Shown: piece after piece, positions 1 through 5,119 of the stretch
Position numbering within the stretch: position 1 is the stretch's first letter
Layout of the letters: each line of letters begins with the position of its first letter
Source of the DNA: Candidatus Altimarinota bacterium
Lineage (GTDB): Bacteria > Patescibacteriota > Gracilibacteria > BD1-5 > UBA2023
NCBI GenBank assembly: GCA_947373235.1
Contig: CANBWW010000064.1
Location: 1-5,119, forward strand
Direction: 5' to 3'
DNA: 5,119 nt
Program-made: the position numbers and the translations under genes
Notes under the pieces: generated by a model
Told to the model about the DNA's origin: nothing
Database searches by the model: none
What the model saw: only the letters and a program-made list of their open reading frames with translations

Positions 1-1
1 T

Positions 2-400
2 CTCCCAGAAATAGAGATAGAAAAAGATCAAACTGGTACTTTCAGTGATATTCCAAGTGGATCCACTCTCGAAAAATATATCCAGTATGCAGTTGATCAG
101 AAATGGATCAATGGATATGAAAGTGGAAAATTTCGTCCAGACGCACCTATTTCTCGTGCAGAAGCCAGCAAAATCCTCGCAAATGCCATCCATCTAAATC
201 CTTCAGATTCTATAGATACTCTTTCTCAGAAATTCCCAGATGTTCCAGAAACCAATGAATTTAATGGATTTATCTACGCGCTCGTAGCAAAAGGAGTCTT
301 TCATGGAAATAGTGATGGACAGTTTGGTCCAGATGCTTCGATCTCTCGACAAGAAGTCGCAAAAGTTTTTGCAAATACTTTTCTTAGTAGCATCCAGTAA
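2..400 (+). CDS. C-terminal end of an SLH-domain surface protein (5' partial)
   Basis: The reading frame enters from the left window edge and ends at TAA 398-400, leaving 132 residues. Two S-layer homology domains are visible. The first runs roughly from residue 14 (FSDIPSG) through KWINGY and FRPDAPISRAEA to ILANAI. The second runs from FPDVPET through GVFHG and FGPDASISRQEV to the C-terminus. SLH domains generally bind secondary cell-wall polymers and anchor secreted proteins non-covalently, so this is the anchoring tail of a surface protein whose head lies outside the window. The cassette is closely related to the C-terminus of the next gene: 28 of 34 residues match across the AVDQKWINGY to KILANAI stretch. 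The two genes are therefore probably tandem paralogues, separated by a terminator and so transcribed independently. No TGA occurs in this fragment. The SLH assignment is firm; the function of the whole protein cannot be inferred. Confidence 0.9.
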   Translation, partial: LPEIEIEKDQTGTFSDIPSGSTLEKYIQYAVDQKWINGYESGKFRPDAPISRAEASKILANAIHLNPSDSIDTLSQKFPDVPETNEFNGFIYALVAKGVFHGNSDGQFGPDASISRQEVAKVFANTFLSSIQ

Positions 401-410
401 AATGCAAAAT

Positions 411-439
411 AAAAAAACCAGCAATTTGCTGGTTTTTTT
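411..439 (+). terminator. Intrinsic terminator after the first SLH gene
   Basis: Eleven bases after the stop codon, an A7-CCAGCA arm (411-423) pairs perfectly with TGCTGG-T7 (427-439) around a 3-base loop. The seven T residues form both the stem end and the U-tract. The symmetry means it could also stop transcription on the minus strand. Confidence 0.9.
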
Positions 440-555
440 ACGAAAGAAAGACGAAATGTCGAGAGAAAAGAGGAAAAATTTTATTTCGCAAGATTTGCAT
501 CTATTTCAAGAGTATGGTAGGATGGACTCAGTATTCTATATTTTAATGATTTTTT

Positions 556-3500
556 ATGAAATACCCTCACCACTTCCCTGATTTTTCTCGTCGTTTCGCT
601 TCCCTCTGTATCGTGACTTCGATGCTTGGAAATATTGTTCCGCTTTCCACTTTTGCAGATAGCAGCATATTTGGAACAACCGATAGTAATCCTTATGGAA
701 TAGCTATAGATGCGAGTGGAAATATATATACAGCGAATTCAAGTAATAATACAGTTACGAAAATAACTCCAGATGGAAGTTCGAGTTATTTTGGAAGCAC
801 CGGAAATTATCCACAAGGAATAGCAGTGGATACAAGTGGAAATGTATATACGGCAAACAGTAATAGTAATACCGTGACGAAAATCAGTGCTGACGGAAGT
901 TCGGATATCATTTCTTGGGGAACGACGGGAGCTGGCGCACAATCTCTTGCAATCGATGGAAGTGGAAATGTATATGTAGCAAATTATAGTAATAATACTG
1001 TTACAAAAATAACTCCAGATGGAACTTCGAGTTATTTTGGAAGCACCGGAATTAGACCACAAGGAATAGCAGTGGATGGAAGTGGAAATGTTTATACAGC
1101 AAATAGCAGTAGTAATACCGTGACGAAAATCAGTGCTGACGGAAGTTCGGATATCATTTCTTGGGGAACAACTGGAACTGCACCAGTATATATAGCAGTG
1201 GATGGAAGTGGAAATGTCTATACAACCAATTATCAAAGTAATACAGTTACAAAAATAACTCCAGATGGAACTTCGGATATTTCTTGGGGAACGACGGGAG
1301 CTTATCCTTATGGGATAGCGATCGATGGAAGTGGGAATGTCTATACAACAAATAATAACTACAATACGGTGACAAAAATAACTCCAGATGGAACTTCGAG
1401 AATCATCGGGATCGTCGGAGCATATCCTCTCTGAATTGCCGTTGATGCAAGTGGGAATGTCTATACAACAAATCTTTATGATAATAATGTTACAAAGATC
1501 GTACCACCATATATTTCAAGTCCTGTAATCCATTTTCGAGATCCAACAACCGCCGTCATCAATAAATATATAGGACGTGATAATAATCATTATTATGATC
1601 TGAATGAAAATAATCCTTATTGGGTAGATGATATCGATGGTGAAGGTGACTTCTCTGAAGCAACAACTGGAAGTGTGGATCTTTCGCATACAGGAACATA
1701 TACACTCACATATAGTCATACTGATGGTTCTGGAAATACTACCAATCTCGACCGCACCGTGAATATCTTGGATTTTGCAGATATGTCACATATTTCGACT
1801 TATAGCACGAGTCCAGCCCTCTATGGAAAAGTCTATGATCCAGAAATCCAGAGTGTTGACGTCACTATAAAATGAAATACCTATAACGCTGGAGTATACA
1901 CAGATAGTTCTGATAATAACAAACATTTCTGGTATCTTCCCGAAGGAACGATCGATCCAGAACTCGCACCTGGAAGCTATAACGTAAAACTCGTTTTTTA
2001 TGCTCCTCAGGTTGAATGGACGGATACCTACACTCCTATCAACAGATGTCTCACGATCATAGGAAGTGGAAGTATTGCTCCGTGTGTGGAAGGTTCAGAC
2101 TCAGATGCAGCAGATATTTCTCTGAGTAAAACTCTTACAAATACTGGTGAAATACATGCAGGTGATACGGTCGGTTATACATTCACAGTGACGAATCTTA
2201 GTACAACTGAAAACTTTACATCGGATAATATGACATTTGAGGATGCGATGCCAGATATAGTTGATATGGGAAGTGGAACTATCGATACACCTTCAGAAGT
2301 TCTCACTGATAATGCATCACTTTCCTGTCAAAATTATGGATTATTTAGAGATAATTTTGATTCGTCACTTTATGGAGACTATCCAAATACAAATTCTATA
2401 AACTGTTATCCTACAGAAGCATTGGCACTCAGCCCAGGAGAAAGTATGCAATTTACGATGACTGGTACGGCGCTTGCTGATTTTTCAGAAGGGCTTACCA
2501 ACCAAGCTGTTGTCGTTGATTGGAACTCAGATACAACCGATCCAGAATCAAAAATCATACAAACGGCATGGAATGGTGCATCAGATAATAGTACGTTTAT
2601 TCCAGAAGGTCTCTTCGGATTTACAGGAAACAATGTAGCAAAGAGTATCTATCAACCCCATGCCGATCCTGCTCCATTTTGTGATCCTGCAGCTATAGGA
2701 GTTCGGACAAGTGTGGTCACTGCATGAAGTTGTAATATCGGTACGGCTTCTGGATTTCTCTCGACGAGTTCTGGATGAGTGATGAACTATAGTTGGTCAT
2801 GTAATACAGAAACACAGAGTGTTTCATGTGATGCGAGCTACACTCCAGGCGTCACACCAGTAGTTCCTCCAGCTTCAACAGGTGGTGGTGGAAGTAGCCC
2901 CTTACCTTTACCTATACCCGTTTCAACTTCTGGAATAGGAAATACCGGTACCATTGTTTCCACAAATTCTGGAAAAAATATCCAGACTTGGACGAAAGAC
3001 AAGAAAATTCTCTCAACAAAATTCACAGCAACTGCACCGATTTCATCACTTGGAAATGGGATAGAAATCGCTCCAAATATCTGTACGAGTATTCTCAAAG
3101 TTCATAATCTCAGTGATATCCACGCAACTGATCTCGGATACAATGAATTTCGTTCTTCGATCCAGAAGCTCATCATGTATCGCGGAGATTGGACGCAAGC
3201 CGATGGGACTCTTCCAAATCTCCAAGATGGAATCGCAAGCAATACAAACATATTCGATGGTACAAAAAACATAACACGTGGTGACTATGTAACGATGCTC
3301 GTGAGAGCGCTCGGATGTATATATGAGCCGGGAGAAAAAACCGTGATGCCATTTCCAGATGTTTCTGATTCACTAGCTTCTTCTCTCTACGTAAACTATG
3401 CGGTTTCTCAGAAATGGATCAACGGATATGCAGACGGAAATTTTCGTCCAGATGCTCCGATTTCTCGATGAGAAGCAGCAAAAATCCTCGCAAATGCAAT

Positions 3501-3723
3501 CTATATGAGCACCAATCAGCTCAAGCAAAGTAATCTCAATATAAAGAATCTTGCCTTTGAAGATCTGCAAAATGGAAACGAATTCGCAAAATATGTATAC
3601 GCACTGAAACAAGGTGGAATCCTGAATGGAAAATCTCCAGTTCTCTTCGGTGTCGATGATCCAATATCTCGACAAGAAGTCGCAAAAGTCTTTGCAAGTA
3701 CATTTCTCAAGGGAATCCAGTAA
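556..3723 (+). CDS. Secreted beta-propeller / Ig-like / DUF11 / SLH surface protein read with UGA = Gly
   Basis: Read with table 25 this is one 1055-residue protein ending at TAA 3721-3723. In-frame TGA codons give Gly at residues 293, 440, 724, 741 and 972. ATG 556 is the first start after an in-frame TAA (544-546). It gives a signal peptide with a basic n-region (SRR at 11-13), a hydrophobic core and a likely cut after STFA (residue 34). No Shine-Dalgarno is evident upstream. Domains in order: seven NHL/Vgb-like blades with consensus GIAVDGSGNVYT (about 37-318); a DUF5011-like Ig domain (319-405); a second bacterial Ig-like domain (407-505, GKVYDP, LAPGSYNV); a DUF11-like domain (517-665, GDTVGYTFTVTN, LTNQAVV); a Cys module (725-765); a Pro/Gly/Ser linker (766-795); a divergent SLH (852-924) and two good SLH domains (933-981, 1001-1050). 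It is probably exported and held on the wall by the SLH domains. Binding or adhesion is inferred from the architecture. No catalytic motif was seen. Confidence 0.93.
780..1166 (+). repeat. Two-blade (246-bp) DNA repeat inside the propeller
   Basis: The propeller coding region repeats at two scales. Single blades are 40-42 codons. A higher-order unit of 82 codons recurs at an offset of exactly 246 bp, with 780-920 matching 1026-1166 at roughly 11 mismatches in 141 bases by eye. Blades 1 and 3 end in a SSYFGSTG-type strand, and blades 2 and 4 in SSDIISWGTTG. This points to a recent duplication of a blade pair. It is internal to the CDS and not a mobile element. Confidence 0.8.
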
Positions 3724-3731
3724 AAAATATC

Positions 3732-3765
3732 AAAAATACTTCCTCTACAAGGGAAGTATTTTTTT
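3732..3765 (+). terminator. Intrinsic terminator after the propeller/SLH gene
   Basis: Eight bases after the stop codon, AAAAATACTTCC (3732-3743) pairs with GGAAGTATTTTT (3752-3763) around an 8-base loop, followed by further T residues to 3765. It closes a monocistronic unit. Confidence 0.88.
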
Positions 3766-3811
3766 GGATCGATATATCTGTGCAATAGAATTTATTAATA
3801 ATATGAAAAAA

Positions 3812-3839
3812 TTGACATAATAATATAAAAGTATATTAA
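3812..3839 (+). promoter_or_regulatory. Sigma-70-type promoter for the small membrane gene
   Basis: A perfect -35 box TTGACA (3812-3817) is followed after 16 bases by TATTAA (3834-3839), a 4/6 match to TATAAT, in a very AT-rich stretch. TATATT (3832-3837) and TATTTT (3840-3845) are alternative -10 boxes with poorer spacing. Transcription would start near 3846, shortly before the ribosome binding site at 3858-3865. AT-rich DNA produces chance -10 matches, so the -35 box and the downstream context carry most of the weight. Confidence 0.6.
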
Positions 3840-3853
3840 TATTTTAATACACA

Positions 3854-3891
3854 AACAAAAGGTGAATGAACATGAAGCATTCCTCTTTGTT
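3854..3891 (+). promoter_or_regulatory. Strong Shine-Dalgarno within a possible leader hairpin
   Basis: AAAGGTGA (3858-3865) is the best ribosome binding site in the window, six bases before ATG 3872. The same bases can pair with downstream sequence. AACAAA (3854-3859) pairs with TTTGTT (3886-3891), AGG (3860-3862) with CCT (3882-3884), and AATG (3865-3868) with CATT (3878-3881), with small bulges and a loop at 3869-3877 that holds the ATG. Such a fold would mask the ribosome binding site. The pairing is imperfect and no ligand fold is recognised, so regulation here is only inferred. Confidence 0.4.
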
Positions 3892-3895
3892 CTAA
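3872..3895 (+). CDS. Possible 7-residue leader peptide (MKHSSLF)
   Basis: ATG 3872 follows the AAAGGTGA ribosome binding site at ideal spacing, but the frame closes at TAA 3893-3895 after seven codons. The next ORF begins at 3912, 16 bases beyond the stop, so ribosomes ending here could restart on it. The peptide has no run of one amino acid that would suggest classical attenuation. It could instead be the decayed start of a longer gene, or the ribosome binding site could be chance. It is recorded because a strong ribosome binding site serving only a mini-ORF is unusual. Confidence 0.3.
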   Translation: MKHSSLF

Positions 3896-3911
3896 AAAAT
3901 GAGATACCATA

Positions 3912-4100
3912 ATGATCCTTGTGGATACGATCAATCCTCAAAATTCTATACTTCTCTCATCATTTTTATGAGCACTGAGTATCCTGATCTTAGGAATAAT
4001 TTGTATTTTTGCATGGATTTTTCAGTATAAAAAACTCTGAAAAGAAAAAGAATTATCGAAGAATTACAATCTTTCTGATCCTATACTGAAGGCATTATAG
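3912..4100 (+). CDS. 62-residue single-TM ORF, the literal first segment of the broken gene
   Basis: If the sequence is taken literally, the only intact ORF with an acceptable start here is ATG 3912 to TAG 4098-4100. It gives 62 residues with Gly at TGA 3969 and 4038. One hydrophobic helix spans about residues 14-38 and is followed by lysines. A weak GAG (3901-3903) stands eight bases before the ATG. The last 15 or so residues, after the A-rich stretch, are probably out of the ancestral frame, because frame 2 continues as better protein sequence. It could still be expressed as a short membrane peptide. No family is recognised for this part alone. Confidence 0.4.
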
Positions 4101-4469
4101 AAGGTATAAAAACTATAAAATCTTGGTCAAATACACATCAAAAAACTATATGATACAAGTACGTATGTAGAAAGTTAGAAACCAATAAAGAATACGAGAG
4201 TGATCTCATGCAAGAAACGGATCTTCCACTCGGTACGAGAGCCTCGATCTATCACGATGAAGAAAAATATCCTGGTGTCTATTGGGTAGACATGAATACA
4301 CTCAAAGAAGATTCTTTAGGAACTAAAGATATAGTAGAGTACAACAACAAAAACAAGCAGTGATAGCAGAAAAAACTTCGACAATTTAAAAAAGAAACTT
4401 CCAGTTATATTCATCTGGTACTGTGTACTCATACTCGCCATACTTATCATTTATTCCTTCTGGATGTAA
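3912..4469 (+). pseudogene. Frameshift-interrupted TM - DUF3592-like - TM membrane protein
   Basis: Three overlapping open segments (UGA = Gly) join into one plausible protein of about 185 residues. The frame-3 segment 3912-4100 gives MILVDTINPQ, then a membrane helix around SILILGIICIFAWIF, then a basic KKL(G)KEKE stretch. The frame-2 segment, open from 4031 to TAG 4364-4366, has no good early start but reads as protein, including SYTEGIIEG, GYKYVCRKL, LPLGTRASIYHDEE and YPGVYWVDM. The frame-3 segment from 4338 to TAA 4467-4469 gives NLKKKLPVIF and a second helix (VLILAILIIYSFW). The GTxxxIYxDEExYPGVYxVD pattern and the TM-domain-TM layout resemble DUF3592 proteins. Basic residues flanking the loop suggest that it faces the cytoplasm. 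A missing A near 4029-4049 and an extra A near 4349-4353 (both A-runs) would restore one frame. This could be true decay, homopolymer errors or recoding. In-frame TGA codons lie at 3969, 4038, 4076, 4151 and 4361. Confidence 0.55.
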
Positions 4470-4525
4470 ATGATTCTGGGATTGGTATCGTATGAAACAA
4501 GAGATGCGAAACTTTTTATAAACAC

Positions 4526-4563
4526 AAAAAAAGAGCTGACTGTAGAGGATAGCAAGCTCTTTT
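4526..4563 (-). terminator. Intrinsic terminator of the tRNA cluster
   Basis: AAAAGAGCT (4529-4537) pairs with AGCTCTTTT (4555-4563), a 9-bp stem with a 17-base loop. Read on the minus strand the hairpin runs into seven T residues (complement of 4526-4532), which suits termination 29 bases after tRNA-Glu. Read on the + strand the T-tract is only four bases, so any effect on the upstream membrane gene would be weaker. Confidence 0.7.
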
Positions 4564-4591
4564 CTGCTCTGAAAAGATTGAATTTAAACGT

Positions 4592-4666
4592 TGGTAGCGA
4601 TACGGAGAATCGAACTCCGATTACGGGAATGAGAATCCCGTGTCCTAACCGTTAGACGATATCGCC
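4592..4666 (-). tRNA. tRNA-Glu (anticodon CUC)
   Basis: This is a 75-nt cloverleaf with an encoded CCA (4592-4594). The acceptor GGCGATA pairs with TATCGCT and includes a G1-U72 wobble. The D-stem is GTCT/GGAC, the anticodon stem CGGGA/TCCCG encloses loop TTCTCAT (C34 U35 C36), and the T-arm is CGGAG TTCGATT CTCCG. The short TAAT variable loop is like that of other bacterial tRNA-Glu. The anticodon reads GAG. A UUC isoacceptor for GAA must be encoded elsewhere. It is the last gene of the minus-strand cluster. Confidence 0.95.
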
Positions 4667-4670
4667 AAAG

Positions 4671-4739
4671 AAAAAAGTTTCTCGTTTCTCGGATTTCTGA
4701 TACAAAGAACAGAAATGTAGAAGTTCGAAAAACTTTTTT
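4671..4739. repeat. Nested inverted repeats in the tRNA-Glu / tRNA-Ile spacer
   Basis: In the 83-base spacer, AAAAAAGTTT (4671-4680) is an exact 10-bp inverted repeat of AAACTTTTTT (4730-4739). Inside it, ATTTCTG (4693-4699) matches CAGAAAT (4710-4716). The transcript could fold into a long stem with an inner hairpin between the two tRNAs. The bases are AT-rich, so chance is possible. Confidence 0.45.
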
Positions 4740-4749
4740 GAAAATATAA

Positions 4750-4826
4750 TGGTGGGCGTACCTGGACTTGAACCAGGGACCTCGACATTATCAGTGTCGC
4801 GCTCTAACCAGCTGAGCTATACGCCC
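4750..4826 (-). tRNA. tRNA-Ile (anticodon GAU)
   Basis: This is a 77-nt cloverleaf with an encoded CCA (4750-4752). The acceptor GGGCGTA/TACGCCC is perfect. The D-stem is GCTC/GAGC, the anticodon stem CGACA/TGTCG encloses loop CTGATAA (anticodon GAU), and the T-arm is CCTGG TTCAAGT CCAGG. It decodes AUC and AUU. It lies 19 bases downstream of tRNA-Pro in the direction of transcription. Confidence 0.97.
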
Positions 4827-4845
4827 GAAACCTGAAGAAAACAAA

Positions 4846-4922
4846 TGGTCGGAAACGTGGGACTCGAACCCACAACCCCGTGCTCCCAAAGCACGTGCGC
4901 TAGCCAATTGCGCCAGTTTCCG
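4846..4922 (-). tRNA. tRNA-Pro (anticodon UGG)
   Basis: This is a 77-nt cloverleaf with an encoded CCA (4846-4848). The acceptor CGGAAAC/GTTTCCG starts with the C1 typical of bacterial tRNA-Pro. The D-stem is GCGC/GCGC, the anticodon stem CGTGC/GCACG encloses loop TTTGGGA (anticodon UGG), and the T-arm is GTGGG TTCGAGT CCCAC. With U34 it can read most or all CCN codons. Confidence 0.97.
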
Positions 4923-4941
4923 ATATATAAGAAAATAGATT

Positions 4942-5004
4942 TCTAGAAATTAGAATTTTAGAAAGCCAAAAGTCTAATAATCCAAAAATCTAAGAATCCA
5001 ATAT
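4942..5004. repeat. Degenerate 16-bp tandem repeat in the tRNA-Pro / tRNA-Gly spacer
   Basis: About four decayed copies of a 16-bp unit fill most of the 81-base spacer, starting near 4942, 4957, 4973 and 4989. The last two are clearest: TCTAATAATCCAA (4973-4985) and TCTAAGAATCCAA (4989-5001) differ at one of 13 bases. The copy at 4957 (TTTAGAAAGCCAAAAG) matches the 4973 unit at about 11 of 16 positions. No known repeat family is recognised. Confidence 0.55.
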
Positions 5005-5079
5005 GGAGCGGGCGATGGGACTCGAACCCATAACAGTCTGCTTGGAAGGCAGAGACTCTAGCCATTGAGCTACGCCCGC
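5004..5079 (-). tRNA. tRNA-Gly (anticodon UCC)
   Basis: This is a 76-nt cloverleaf with an encoded CCA (5004-5006). The acceptor GCGGGCG/CGCCCGC is perfect, with discriminator U73. The D-stem is GCTC/GAGT, the anticodon stem TCTGC/GCAGA encloses loop CTTCCAA (anticodon UCC), and the T-arm is ATGGG TTCGAGT CCCAT. It reads GGA, the commonest Gly codon in the neighbouring genes, and GGG. It is not the UCA-anticodon tRNA-Gly needed to read UGA, which must lie elsewhere. It is the first gene of the minus-strand cluster visible here. Confidence 0.96.
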
Positions 5080-5106
5080 GAAGTGCTTATTTCAAAGCAA
5101 AGGCAT

Positions 5107-5112
5107 TGTATA
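5107..5112 (-). promoter_or_regulatory. Possible -10 box for the tRNA cluster
   Basis: On the minus strand TATACA (5107-5112) lies 27 bases before the 5' end of tRNA-Gly, a suitable distance for a short leader. The matching -35 would be beyond the window edge. More tRNA genes could also lie upstream. Confidence 0.3.
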
Positions 5113-5119
5113 AAAACTG

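Noticed and set aside
303..581. Plus-strand ORF spanning the first gene's end, the terminator and the next start
   Set aside because: It is out of frame with both SLH genes and runs through the terminator hairpin; its sequence is low-complexity and basic.
739..1236. Minus-strand ORF of 165 codons opposite the propeller
   Set aside because: It is the antisense shadow of the repetitive propeller coding sequence. It is Cys/Ile/Ser-rich, has no ribosome binding site and matches no family pattern.
556..1434. Reading the 292-codon propeller piece as a complete protein ending at TGA 1434
   Set aside because: The TGA falls inside a seventh propeller blade at a conserved Gly, and the same frame continues with domain-quality sequence to 3723.
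1432..3471. UGA = Trp (code 4) or UGA = selenocysteine as explanations of the in-frame stops
   Set aside because: Repeat alignment demands a small residue (Gly). TGG is used at Trp positions such as KWING. Five scattered sites without SECIS-like structures in a surface protein do not fit selenocysteine.
4029..4035. A-AAA-AAC slippery heptamer for programmed -1 frameshifting
   Set aside because: The heptamer is present in the bases, but its codon phase does not match the frame-3 reading of the upstream segment. No downstream pseudoknot was recognised.
4470..4655. ORF starting ATG 4470
   Set aside because: It runs across the minus-strand terminator and into tRNA-Glu. The open frame is a by-product of the tRNA sequence.
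5004..5079. The UGA-decoding tRNA-Gly(UCA)
   Set aside because: The anticodon loop reads CTTCCAA, giving UCC, the ordinary GGA/GGG reader.
4842..5080. CRISPR-like array suggested by the repeated GGGACTCGAACCCA motif
   Set aside because: The motif is the T-arm of adjacent tRNA genes on the minus strand.

Overview
This window looks like part of a low-GC genome from the candidate-phyla group that reads UGA as glycine (Candidatus Gracilibacteria / Absconditabacteria, translation table 25). The evidence is internal. One large reading frame (556-3723) is crossed by five in-frame TGA codons. The first falls in a beta-propeller repeat exactly where sister repeats carry glycine. TGG is used normally for Trp, and TAA/TAG end the genes. 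A table-11 gene caller would shatter this gene into several pieces.

Layout on the + strand. Positions 2-400 are the C-terminal end of a surface protein with two S-layer homology (SLH) domains, followed by a strong intrinsic terminator at 411-439. Positions 556-3723 encode a complete secreted 1055-residue protein: signal peptide, seven-repeat NHL/Vgb-like beta-propeller, two bacterial Ig-like domains, a DUF11-like domain, a small Cys-containing module, a Pro/Gly/Ser-rich linker and C-terminal SLH domains. It ends at a second hairpin terminator (3732-3765). The two neighbours share their SLH cassette and are probably tandem paralogues that display different heads on the cell surface.

Positions 3812-4469 hold a separate unit. 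It has a promoter with a perfect TTGACA box, an excellent Shine-Dalgarno serving only a 7-codon mini-ORF inside a possible hairpin, and then a small membrane protein whose reading frame is broken twice (frame 3 to 2 to 3). Joined together, the parts give TM - soluble DUF3592-like domain - TM. This is a pseudogene, a pair of homopolymer sequencing errors, or much less likely a recoded gene.

The right end (4592-5079) is a cluster of four tRNA genes on the minus strand, transcribed in the order Gly(UCC), Pro(UGG), Ile(GAU), Glu(CUC). All have an encoded CCA end. A minus-strand terminator lies at 4526-4563. One spacer holds a degenerate 16-bp tandem repeat and another holds nested inverted repeats.

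The main point of interest is the recoded, mosaic, SLH-anchored surface protein. A role in attachment to a host or neighbouring cell would fit these reduced, host-dependent bacteria, but the sequence does not show that function.
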